32,374 nt of DNA, taken from a bacterium (GTDB lineage: Bacteria > Patescibacteriota > Minisyncoccia > UBA6257 > JAGOQP01). Each line of letters begins with the position of its first letter. The first letter of the stretch is position 1. The notes beneath the pieces were generated by a model. The model ran no database searches and had not been told where the DNA came from. It worked only from the letters and a program-made list of their open reading frames with translations. The position numbers and the translations under genes were made by a program. This document shows positions 1 to 8,047 of this stretch, one piece after another. The stretch spans positions 1 through 32,374 of the forward strand of contig JAKAIF010000004.1 in NCBI GenBank assembly GCA_021814445.1. Reading direction: 5' to 3'.

Positions 1-1
1 T

Positions 2-130
2 AACTCGTCGGCCATGAATGCATTTGAACGAAGAATTATTCACGCAGAATTAGCAACGAACCCAGATATAAAGACAGAAAGCATGGGAGAGGGGAGGGAC
101 AGAAAGGTGGTGATAAAACCATTAGAATAG
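2..130 (+). CDS. C-terminal fragment of an R3H-domain (Jag/KhpB/SpoIIIJ-associated-like) RNA-binding protein, 5' truncated by window edge
   Basis: Frame from nt 2 reads NSSAMNAFERRIIHAELATNPDIKTESMGEGRDRKVVIKPLE*, matching the typical R3H tail (MNxxERRIVH..L....DIxTxSxGEGxxRxVVI). Confidence 0.7.
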   Translation, partial: NSSAMNAFERRIIHAELATNPDIKTESMGEGRDRKVVIKPLE

Positions 131-176
131 CCGATAGTCATTAGTTATTAGTGACAAGTTTAAAATCTTAATAATA

Positions 177-203
177 AAAACCCCACAGATGTGGGGTTTT
201 TTG
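177..203. terminator. Bidirectional intrinsic terminator between the R3H gene and polA
   Basis: aaaaaCCCCACagatGTGGGGtttttt hairpin with A and T tracts, between convergent genes. Confidence 0.8.
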
Positions 204-229
204 GATATTGGAAATTGGGAATTAAATAT

Positions 230-2578
230 TTATTCTAGCTCTCCCCATCGCTTCCCAATAGATACACTTGTTTTTATGGGGACCTCTAAGGTGTATGCCG
301 ACTCCATTTCGTGTTGAACGTTTTTTACTATCTCACTATCTATTCCATCAGTTAACAACTCATTGTCTATTTCAAAAATGAGCTCGTCATGAATCGTAAG
401 AATCATACGTACGCGTTTAGCGAGGTTATTTTTTTGTATATATGCATCTACGCGGATCATGGCAAGCTTTAGAATATCCGCCGCGAGTCCTTGTACCGGC
501 ATATTGGTGGCTTCTCGCTGGGCCTGAGATGCGAAGAATCCATTTGTTGAGTGAATGTCATCTAATATGCGAAATCTTCCAGTGGCAGTACGTACGCGTC
601 CGGTAGTCCGCGCTTCGGTGAGAATATTTTCTTGCCATTTTTTTACTGCGGAGAACTCTTCAAAGTATTTCGCGATAAACTCTTTTGCTTCATCGGAAGA
701 GAGCCCACTTTGTTGGGCGAGCGCGCGAAATCCCATACCGTACACCATCCCGAAGTTTAATGTTTTTGCGGTACGGCGCATTTGTTTCGTGATGTCTGAT
801 GCCTGTGGTATGTTAAATATTTTTTGCGCGGTAATGGTGTGGATATCTTTATCATCGCGAAACGCCTGTATCATATTTTCATCATGCGCGAGTGAGGCAA
901 GCACGCGCAATTCAATTTGAGAATAATCACAAGCAACAAACACATGTCCTGCGGGCGCAACAAACATATTACGAATCTCTGTTGACCACACCGATTCTTG
1001 CGGAATATTTTGTAAGTTTGGATTTTGGCATGACATACGACCCGTTGCGGCTCCGAGTTGTAAAAATGTGGGGTGTATGCGTCCGTCGGAGGCGATAAGT
1101 TTTTCAAATGAGGTAACGTAGGTGCTTTGGAGTTTGAAGAATTCTCTGTAGGTGAGGAGATCTGATACCCAGGGGATTTGTCCCTTTATTTTTTCAAGCG
1201 TGTCCGCGGATGTTGATTTTATTTTTGCTCCATATTTTGTTTTAAGAAATTCAAGCACTTGTTTTGGAGAATTGAGATTGATTTCGTCACCCGCTTCGTG
1301 GCGTACTTTTTTTTCTTGCGTATGTATTGCTTCTTCAAGGCGCGCGTGGAGTTGTTGTGTGTGTTTTTTATCTACGGCGATACCTCGCTCATGCATTTCT
1401 TTTAAAATAGGAATTAATGGAAGCTCGGTTTCTTTATAGAGGGTATATATTTTTTCTTCTTTTAATTTTTTTTCTATCCATGGATGTACTGCCGCAAGGT
1501 ATTCTTGGTACGAGAGTTCTTTCTTAAAGATGAGGTGTGCATACTCGTGCCATGCAAGAGCGTTAAAACCGAGCAGTTGGAGAGCTATTTTTGTCTCTTC
1601 AAAACCAGGTTGATCAACGGGAAATAAATCAGTGGACGGCGTGGTTTCTTTATTTTCTTCTTTTTGATTTGGATTTTTGCTGGATGTGGTCTGTGGCGCC
1701 TCGGCGGTCATTCTTTTTACGAGTGATGTGAATCCTTGCTGGACGAAATATTTTTTTATCTGTTCTTCATTATGTATGAAGCGTAAATCAGAGAGCGTTA
1801 TCGTAATAGGTACATGTGTGTCTATGCGTGCAAGTTCTTGAGAGAGAAGTGCGAGATCTTTGTGCTCACTTATTTTTGCGTAGGCTTTATCTTTTTCTCC
1901 TGTGTTGAAATATGCCTCTAGGGTTTCATATTTTTGTAAAATAGCTGCCGCCGTTTTTTGTCCAATGCCGGGGACACCGGGAATATTATCTGATGCATCT
2001 CCCACGAGGGCCTTATAATCAACCACTTGATCGGCGCGAACGCCCAAGCGTTCAATGACTTCTCGTTCGTGATAGGTAATCACATCGCTAATACCCTTCT
2101 TAAATGTTTCTACTTCAACAGACCCTGTGTCATCAATGAGTTGGAGTGAGTCCATGTCTCCGGTGAGAATGGTAATGGTTGTGTGGGGTTCGCGTTTAAA
2201 TAATTCTACACAGGTTCCAATAAGATCATCGCCCTCATAGCCGGGGCGTTCATACACGGGAATAGAAAATGCTGAAAATAAATTACGCGCCTCTATGAGT
2301 TGTGTGACGAGTTCATCTGATGCCTTTGGTCTATGGATTTTGTAGTCGTTAAATTTTTCTTTTCTAAATGTTGGTTCGGGGCGATCAAAGAGCGCGGCGA
2401 TATAATCAATTTGTTTTTGCGCGATAATTTTTAGAAGCACGTTTGAAACTCCATACAGCGCGCCCACTGGCTCTCCCTGTGGGTTGGTGAGTGGAGGTAC
2501 GGCGTGAAAGCATCGATGAATAAGCGAGTGGGCATCTATAAGGATGATATGTTTTTCGTCGTGAGATGTGTTTTGCAT
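230..2578 (-). CDS. polA: DNA polymerase I (5'-3' exonuclease + polymerase domains, reduced middle domain)
   Basis: 782 aa; N-terminal FEN/5'-3' exo motifs (YEGDDLIGT, LVGDASDNIPGVPGIGQKTA); polymerase motifs (CDYSQIELRVLA, RRTAKTLNFGMVYGMG, MILTIHDELIFE). Confidence 0.96.
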   Translation of the reverse strand: MQNTSHDEKHIILIDAHSLIHRCFHAVPPLTNPQGEPVGALYGVSNVLLKIIAQKQIDYIAALFDRPEPTFRKEKFNDYKIHRPKASDELVTQLIEARNLFSAFSIPVYERPGYEGDDLIGTCVELFKREPHTTITILTGDMDSLQLIDDTGSVEVETFKKGISDVITYHEREVIERLGVRADQVVDYKALVGDASDNIPGVPGIGQKTAAAILQKYETLEAYFNTGEKDKAYAKISEHKDLALLSQELARIDTHVPITITLSDLRFIHNEEQIKKYFVQQGFTSLVKRMTAEAPQTTSSKNPNQKEENKETTPSTDLFPVDQPGFEETKIALQLLGFNALAWHEYAHLIFKKELSYQEYLAAVHPWIEKKLKEEKIYTLYKETELPLIPILKEMHERGIAVDKKHTQQLHARLEEAIHTQEKKVRHEAGDEINLNSPKQVLEFLKTKYGAKIKSTSADTLEKIKGQIPWVSDLLTYREFFKLQSTYVTSFEKLIASDGRIHPTFLQLGAATGRMSCQNPNLQNIPQESVWSTEIRNMFVAPAGHVFVACDYSQIELRVLASLAHDENMIQAFRDDKDIHTITAQKIFNIPQASDITKQMRRTAKTLNFGMVYGMGFRALAQQSGLSSDEAKEFIAKYFEEFSAVKKWQENILTEARTTGRVRTATGRFRILDDIHSTNGFFASQAQREATNMPVQGLAADILKLAMIRVDAYIQKNNLAKRVRMILTIHDELIFEIDNELLTDGIDSEIVKNVQHEMESAYTLEVPIKTSVSIGKRWGELE

Positions 2579-2723
2579 GAATCGGGTGATATGGTTTCAT
2601 TCTACCATATTTTTTATGGTTTAGTTTTCCACTTTTCAATAGTCTTGCGCGTGGAGGTGTGCTATACTTTTTGTAATGCTTCTACGCATATTTTATTAGT
2701 GATTTATTTTTATAAAACAATAT

Positions 2724-3956
2724 ATGGAGAACAATCAATCACAAAATCAATTTCCGTCGTTTGGCAATGCTCCGCAAGCGCCAGGTCCTAGTGTGCCACC
2801 ACCACCTCCGAGTCAAGATCAAGTAGGGGTGCGTACCATGGAATCAGATGCGGAATCTATCCGTCAGAGTGGGGGAGAACAACCCCAATCACAAATTATG
2901 AATGCGGGAGAAAGTTTTGTACAACCCGCGGCTTCAAATCAACCATTTTCGTTTCAACCTCCGTTTCAATCTCCTGATGCAGTTTCATCAGAGCCTACGC
3001 CACAAGCTACCGGAGCAACTCCTCCCGAGGGTGGACGTTCAGCAACCCTGAAAACAATTTTAGTTATTGCAGGAATTATTGTGGTGGCTGTTGCGGTTGG
3101 GTTTGGTGTCTTCTATTTAGTGCAATCATTAAATAGCACTCCAGAAATTACAACTCCTAGCGCGACTTCTTCTGCTTCTCTTCCTGTTGCAACAGAAACC
3201 CCTGTGGTCACCGAACAACCAACTACAACCAATATTACTGAAGTGCAAGTTCCTCCACCCGTACAACCATTAGTACACGTTTCACTTCTTGCGGGCGCTC
3301 CAAAGAATGAGCAAGTGAGTCTTCTTACTACAGACCTTGCAACACTTAAGGGAGCTATTGCTTCAACTTCTCAGAAAGAAAAATTGGTTGCGGGAACCAT
3401 AAAAGATATTGCCTTTGTGGGTTCCGCAAGTAGTTCCATAGAATCTTCTCCTATCGTGGGTGCTTTGTTTCCTTCAGTCGCAAATAATCTTACTCCTCTA
3501 TTAGAGAGAGATATCACCGCGTGGTTCTATGGAGATAAATCGGGTGGTAATAAAATAGGACTCGCGATTCCGTTGAAAGTAGGAACCACAAAAGAACAAG
3601 TGAACGCCGCATTTACTTCATTAGAAGCGGCCCCCCAAGATGTATTAAATATGTTTATCCCTGTGGTGAAGCTCCCTGCAACGCCTGCTTTTAAAGAAGG
3701 ACTTATTAGCGGTATCATGGTGCGCTATCTTGCAATCTCAACTACGAATCAACAGGTGTTTGAATATGTGCCTGTATTAGTGAATGGCAATGGATATCTT
3801 ATTATCACCTCCTCATACAATCAGATGGTTGATATCTTAAAGAGATTGGGAGCAAAGACGCTCACTGCTTCTGCGGCAACTCCTCAGATTGTCCCCGTAA
3901 TTACTTCTACGAGTACCGCAACTACTTCAACAAGCTCAGCAAGTACAACACGATAA
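2724..3956 (+). CDS. Hypothetical membrane-anchored protein: Pro/Gln-rich N-terminus, one TM helix, extracytoplasmic domain, Ser/Thr-rich tail
   Basis: 410 aa ORF; TM LKTILVIAGIIVVAVAVGFGVFYLVQ; low-complexity tail TSTSTATTSTSSASTTR. Confidence 0.75.
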   Translation: MENNQSQNQFPSFGNAPQAPGPSVPPPPPSQDQVGVRTMESDAESIRQSGGEQPQSQIMNAGESFVQPAASNQPFSFQPPFQSPDAVSSEPTPQATGATPPEGGRSATLKTILVIAGIIVVAVAVGFGVFYLVQSLNSTPEITTPSATSSASLPVATETPVVTEQPTTTNITEVQVPPPVQPLVHVSLLAGAPKNEQVSLLTTDLATLKGAIASTSQKEKLVAGTIKDIAFVGSASSSIESSPIVGALFPSVANNLTPLLERDITAWFYGDKSGGNKIGLAIPLKVGTTKEQVNAAFTSLEAAPQDVLNMFIPVVKLPATPAFKEGLISGIMVRYLAISTTNQQVFEYVPVLVNGNGYLIITSSYNQMVDILKRLGAKTLTASAATPQIVPVITSTSTATTSTSSASTTR

Positions 3957-3974
3957 GGAATATTTATTATTTCT

Positions 3975-4012
3975 ACACATAAAAATCCCCCATACGAGGG
4001 ATTTTTATGTGT
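3975..4012. terminator. Bidirectional intrinsic terminator
   Basis: acacataaaaatccc-ccatacga-gggatttttatgtgt: 15-bp arms, A/T tracts, between convergent genes. Confidence 0.85.
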
Positions 4013-4042
4013 TAAGAATATTTGGTGATCTATGAATTAACA

Positions 4043-5188
4043 TCACAAACCGTTTTTTATTTTCAAAATTCGTTCTATCTTCTTATCTAGTTGTTCTTGA
4101 GTAAGTGCGCCGTTTTTTATTTGATTGATAACGTATGTGAGTGCCGCTTCTCGTTCTTGTAACGAGGTGGTATACCCTGAAATAAGTACCATATCTGCGC
4201 CCGCTTGTAATGATGCGAGTGCCGCTTCGCCGAGTGTCTGGTGGTTCTGTGCCGCAACCATTTCCATATCGTCGGTAATAATAATTCCATCAAAGTGGAA
4301 TGAATTACGCAACCAGTTTGTAATAATAATTGATGATTTACTTGCGGGATCTGTGTCTATGTTTCTATACGTAGTGTGGTCCAACATAATGCAGGGCGTA
4401 TTTTGGGAAATTGCCCCCATGAATGATTGTGCGTTTTTTTGTATTTCTTCCGCGTTCTGATTATTTGTGGAATCAAAAATGTGGGGATCATCTATTGCAT
4501 CTCCATGTCCAGGAAAATGTTTAGGGCATGCTTGTATGCCTCCGTCCGCGTATCCTTTTACAAACGAGGCTCCTCGTTCGCTGATTTCTTGTGGGGTGCC
4601 TGTAAATACCCGCGAATATAAAAATGATTGTGTGTTTGTAATAACATCAAGCACTGGAGAAAAATTCATCGTGATACCGAGTGCACGTAATTCTTCTCCT
4701 CGTTTTTTTGCTACCGCGTATGCTTGTTGTGAAGAAATAATTTTTGACTGAGGAGTAATTTCATATCCAGAGAATGTAATGCGAGAGACTAAACCTCCTT
4801 CTTGGTCCACTCCCACGAGCAGTGGAGGAATTGATTCTTGTGTGGCTGAGGTTTGTAATTGCTGTGTGAAAGATTGTACCTGTTGAGCGCTTTGTATATT
4901 TTTTTCCAAGAGAATAACTCCTCCGACAGCATGTTTCTCTATGAATCGTTGCGCGTCTTGTGGTGTGGTTCCTTCCAATCCCACCATAAATAGTTGTTCT
5001 ACTTTTTGTTCAAGAGATAAGGATGTATTATTTTTTTGTCTTGTGGTGTCTACTGTATTTTTTATAGAGGCTGTGTAGAGAGAAGGAGGAGATGAGAATC
5101 TATCTTGTTGATATGAGAATCCAATAAAAACAATACCTAGTATCGCCATAAAGCCACAGGTATATATAATGAGATGTTTTACATGCAT
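4043..5188 (-). CDS. Glycoside hydrolase family 3 N-terminal-domain protein, beta-N-acetylhexosaminidase (NagZ-like), membrane anchored
   Basis: 381 aa; KHFPGHGDAIDDPH hallmark, LLVGVDQEGGLVSRI, FDGIIITDDMEM; N-terminal hydrophobic anchor. Confidence 0.88.
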   Translation of the reverse strand: MHVKHLIIYTCGFMAILGIVFIGFSYQQDRFSSPPSLYTASIKNTVDTTRQKNNTSLSLEQKVEQLFMVGLEGTTPQDAQRFIEKHAVGGVILLEKNIQSAQQVQSFTQQLQTSATQESIPPLLVGVDQEGGLVSRITFSGYEITPQSKIISSQQAYAVAKKRGEELRALGITMNFSPVLDVITNTQSFLYSRVFTGTPQEISERGASFVKGYADGGIQACPKHFPGHGDAIDDPHIFDSTNNQNAEEIQKNAQSFMGAISQNTPCIMLDHTTYRNIDTDPASKSSIIITNWLRNSFHFDGIIITDDMEMVAAQNHQTLGEAALASLQAGADMVLISGYTTSLQEREAALTYVINQIKNGALTQEQLDKKIERILKIKNGL

Positions 5189-5335
5189 AGGCGTGTTATG
5201 GCTCGTGAAAAGTAGTTATATTCTTTATATATTCGTACTACATACTACTTATTCCATACTACTATCTTTTGATTGTAGCGTGTGTTGGTTGTATTTTCTA
5301 GAGATGGGCATATACTTATAAGTGATTTTAATTAT

Positions 5336-5671
5336 ATGAACCAAGAACAATTACAGCATTATAAAAAACTCCTTCTTTCTCAGAGAGATATATTAGAGGA
5401 TGAAATAAAGAAATTAGAAACTCCTCCGGCGTATGAAAATGTACCTGGTGATGAAGATGAGGTGGATGAATCAACGGATTACTTCAATACCACGGCATCT
5501 GCGGGCGACCTCCGTGATGAGGTGGGGCGTGTAGAGCATGCGCTTCTCAAAATAGATGGGGGCACGTATGGCATCTGCGAGGCAACAGGGAAAGAGATTC
5601 CTCCAGAAGTACTTGAGGTGAATCCTGTGGCGTTGTATCACCCGGACTATCAGAAAGAATTAAATAAATAA
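5336..5671 (+). CDS. DksA/TraR-family protein with degenerate zinc finger
   Basis: Internal ATG at 5336 gives MNQEQLQHYKKLLLSQRDILEDEI...GDLRDEVGRVEHALLKIDGGTYGICEATGKEIPPEVLEVNPVALYHP; DksA-like coiled coil and family-typical C-terminus. Confidence 0.75.
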   Translation: MNQEQLQHYKKLLLSQRDILEDEIKKLETPPAYENVPGDEDEVDESTDYFNTTASAGDLRDEVGRVEHALLKIDGGTYGICEATGKEIPPEVLEVNPVALYHPDYQKELNK

Positions 5672-5677
5672 AAACGG

Positions 5678-5712
5678 AAATAACCACTCAATTTTTGAGG
5701 GTTATTTTTTTT
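5678..5712 (+). terminator. Intrinsic terminator after the DksA-like gene
   Basis: aaaTAACCactcaatttttgagGGTTAtttttttt stem-loop plus T tract. Confidence 0.75.
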
Positions 5713-5731
5713 AATTTGTACTATTTATTTT

Positions 5732-7312
5732 ATGGCCAACCATATTGCGAAGTTATTTTGTGCCGAGCTTGAAGGGCTCACGCCGCACCTTGTTGAGGTG
5801 GAGGTTGATATACACGTGGGACTCGCGTCGCTTACTATTGTGGGTCTTGCGGATAAGGCGATTTCTGAAGCAAAAGAGCGTGTTTCTTCCGCCCTTAAAA
5901 ATTCTGGAATAAAACCCCCCAATAGAGAGAACAGAAAAGTGACTATTAATTTAGCTCCGGCTGATCTCAAGAAGAATGGATCACAATATGATGTAGCGAT
6001 TGCACTGGGATATATGATTGCCTCGGGACAACTAAAACCATTTGATGGATCTCGGGTTCTTTTTCTGGGAGAACTTGCGCTTGATGGGAGTGTGCGTCCT
6101 GTTGCGGGTGTTCTTACTATTTGTCGTATGGCGCAACAACTTGGGTATACCACTATATATATTCCTCTTGAGAATCAAAATGAAACCATTCATCTTGACG
6201 CGCTTACTATTTATCCCGTGCGTTCTCTCAAAGATCTTATTGCGCATTTAGAAGATCAGGTTTCTTTACCGGCGCAACAATCAAAACCGTTTCATCCTCA
6301 AAGAGCCAAGGGCGCAGTAGATATTTCTGAAATCAAAGGACAGTATGCGGCAAAACGCGCGCTCATGATTGCGGCTGCAGGAGGACATAATTTGTTTATG
6401 ACGGGGCCGCCGGGTGCAGGGAAAACTATGTTGGCGCAAGCGCTCATTTCTATTTTACCGCCCCTCTCATTTGAAGAAGCTACTGAGGTGACAAGTATTT
6501 ATAGCGCAGTGGGATTGCTCGCTCATGGGATACAAAAAGAATCAGGCCCAACTCCTACATTTATTGAGGCGCGACCTTTTCGCGCGCCACACCATAGTGC
6601 ATCGGCAACGGCTCTTATTGGAGGGGGTGGATTACATCCACGTCCGGGAGAAATTTCGCTCGCGCACCGCGGGGTTTTATTTTTAGATGAATTTCCAGAA
6701 TTTCATAGAGATGTGCTTGAGGCATTGCGGCAACCATTAGAGAAAGGAGAAATTGTTATTGCCCGTTCACAGGGGAGCGCTATTTTTCCCGCACGATTTT
6801 TGCTTATTGCCGCTTCCAATCCGTGTCCGTGTGGCTATTATGGAGATGAAGAAAAAGAATGTCGGTGTGGAGCATATGATATTATCCGGTATCAACGAAA
6901 ACTTTCTGGCCCTCTTATGGATAGAATTGATTTACATATATGGGTAAAGCGAGTGACGTCTGATGATTTACACGTTCCTCGCAACGAGAAAGAATCGGAT
7001 TCTCTCCTGCAACAGGTGCTGAGCGCACGTGAAAAACAACGCGTGCGATTTGAGACCGCGGGCGTGGCATATCTTTCTAATGGAGAGCTTTCTTCTACCC
7101 ATGCGACTGAATTCATACACATGACTCCCGGCGCGCAACACATTTTAGATCATGCGCTTGATAGCGCGAGAGTGTCTGCGCGCGGTTATTTTAAAGTACG
7201 CAAGGTGGCGCAAACGATTGCTGATTTAGATGGGAAGGATGTGGTTGATGAGGCGTGCGTGCAGGAGGCGTTTTCTTATCGGGTACGAGAAGCGGAAGAA
7301 AAAGAGATTTGA
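5732..7312 (+). CDS. comM: ComM/YifB-family Mg-chelatase-like AAA+ ATPase
   Basis: 526 aa; MTGPPGAGKTMLAQ Walker A, VLFLDEFPEF Walker B, YifB-type N-terminal domain (VEVDIHVGLASLTIVGLADKAISEAKERV), NPCPCGYYGD. Confidence 0.93.
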   Translation: MANHIAKLFCAELEGLTPHLVEVEVDIHVGLASLTIVGLADKAISEAKERVSSALKNSGIKPPNRENRKVTINLAPADLKKNGSQYDVAIALGYMIASGQLKPFDGSRVLFLGELALDGSVRPVAGVLTICRMAQQLGYTTIYIPLENQNETIHLDALTIYPVRSLKDLIAHLEDQVSLPAQQSKPFHPQRAKGAVDISEIKGQYAAKRALMIAAAGGHNLFMTGPPGAGKTMLAQALISILPPLSFEEATEVTSIYSAVGLLAHGIQKESGPTPTFIEARPFRAPHHSASATALIGGGGLHPRPGEISLAHRGVLFLDEFPEFHRDVLEALRQPLEKGEIVIARSQGSAIFPARFLLIAASNPCPCGYYGDEEKECRCGAYDIIRYQRKLSGPLMDRIDLHIWVKRVTSDDLHVPRNEKESDSLLQQVLSAREKQRVRFETAGVAYLSNGELSSTHATEFIHMTPGAQHILDHALDSARVSARGYFKVRKVAQTIADLDGKDVVDEACVQEAFSYRVREAEEKEI

Positions 7313-7353
7313 GATAGTAATATATAAATAATTATTTTTTATTTAGATAAAAC

Positions 7354-7378
7354 AAAAGCCCGTGAGTCACGGGCTTTC
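7354..7378. terminator. Intrinsic terminator-like hairpin between comM and the convergent 172-aa gene
   Basis: aaaaGCCCGTGagtCACGGGCtttct. Confidence 0.75.
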
Positions 7379-7402
7379 TGTGATTGAAAAATATGCGAAA
7401 GA

Positions 7403-7921
7403 TTACTGTAATAACTTTTTTAATTCCGGAACTTCAACTAGGTATCCAATATTAGTTATTTCAATTATTCTTTTCTTATATTCCTCTTTCAATTTCATCG
7501 TTTCGTGTGCTGTGGTGAGACAAATGAATGTGTCCCCATCCTCGGGGAACCCAGAGAACGAAAGGATTAATTTTTCAGTAGCAATGGCTCCTCCCCACTT
7601 GTCACCTTGTGGACTTCTGCTTTCGTAGCTTGTGATATGTCCACCCTTGATATTTAAAAACAATCTTTGCGCTTTCTCTTGGGAGAGTGATTTGTATCTC
7701 TCCGCTTTTTCTGAAGGAACCGCGCCGATAAGAGTTGTTTTTATGATTTTTCCCGTTCTTATGTCCATAATACAGAGAAATCCTCCATATTTCCTCTGAA
7801 AGTCGGGGAGTTTTTCTTGGTATTTTTCTAGGACGTTTCTTAATGTAGTGACCGTGTTAGATGCGGCCGCTATGGTTGCTCCTACTTCATACGCTAGGGT
7901 GCCAGACGAAATTTTTTTCAA
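7403..7921 (-). CDS. Conserved hypothetical, 172 aa (weak resemblance to GlcG/HbpS-type heme-binding-like domains)
   Basis: ORF starting TTG, preceded by AGGAGG at 6-nt spacing; no ATG near the N-terminus; family assignment uncertain. Confidence 0.65.
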   Translation of the reverse strand: MKKISSGTLAYEVGATIAAASNTVTTLRNVLEKYQEKLPDFQRKYGGFLCIMDIRTGKIIKTTLIGAVPSEKAERYKSLSQEKAQRLFLNIKGGHITSYESRSPQGDKWGGAIATEKLILSFSGFPEDGDTFICLTTAHETMKLKEEYKKRIIEITNIGYLVEVPELKKLLQ

Positions 7922-7927
7922 TTTATA

Positions 7928-7995
7928 CCTCCTCTTTTGTTTTGTGTATCAATGAGCAATGAAATTACATTACTATTAAATTATAACTCTGTCAA
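7928..7995 (-). promoter_or_regulatory. Promoter and Shine-Dalgarno of the 172-aa gene
   Basis: On minus strand: TTGACA (7995-7990), 17 nt, TAATGT (7972-7967); AGGAGG (7933-7928) then TATAAA then TTG start. Confidence 0.6.
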
Positions 7996-8047
7996 TGTTT
8001 CTCTTTTATACTTTTTATTCTGCGTTTCTCATAGTATAGTACTGGGT

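Noticed and set aside
871-1439. ORF-track entries inside polA (871-1107 -, 892-1098 +, 1152-1439 +)
   Set aside because: Overlap a clear polA reading frame, no recognisable motifs; typical shadow ORFs.
4125-4751. Plus-strand ORFs antisense to the NagZ-like gene
   Set aside because: Composition is that of an antisense shadow of a conserved CDS; no start context or motif.
5236-5270. tactacatactactt...catactactat short repeats upstream of the DksA-like gene
   Set aside because: Too short and low-complexity to distinguish from AT-rich promoter sequence.
7362-7628. 88-aa plus-strand ORF beginning inside the comM terminator
   Set aside because: Antisense to the SD-led 172-aa gene and starts within a terminator hairpin.
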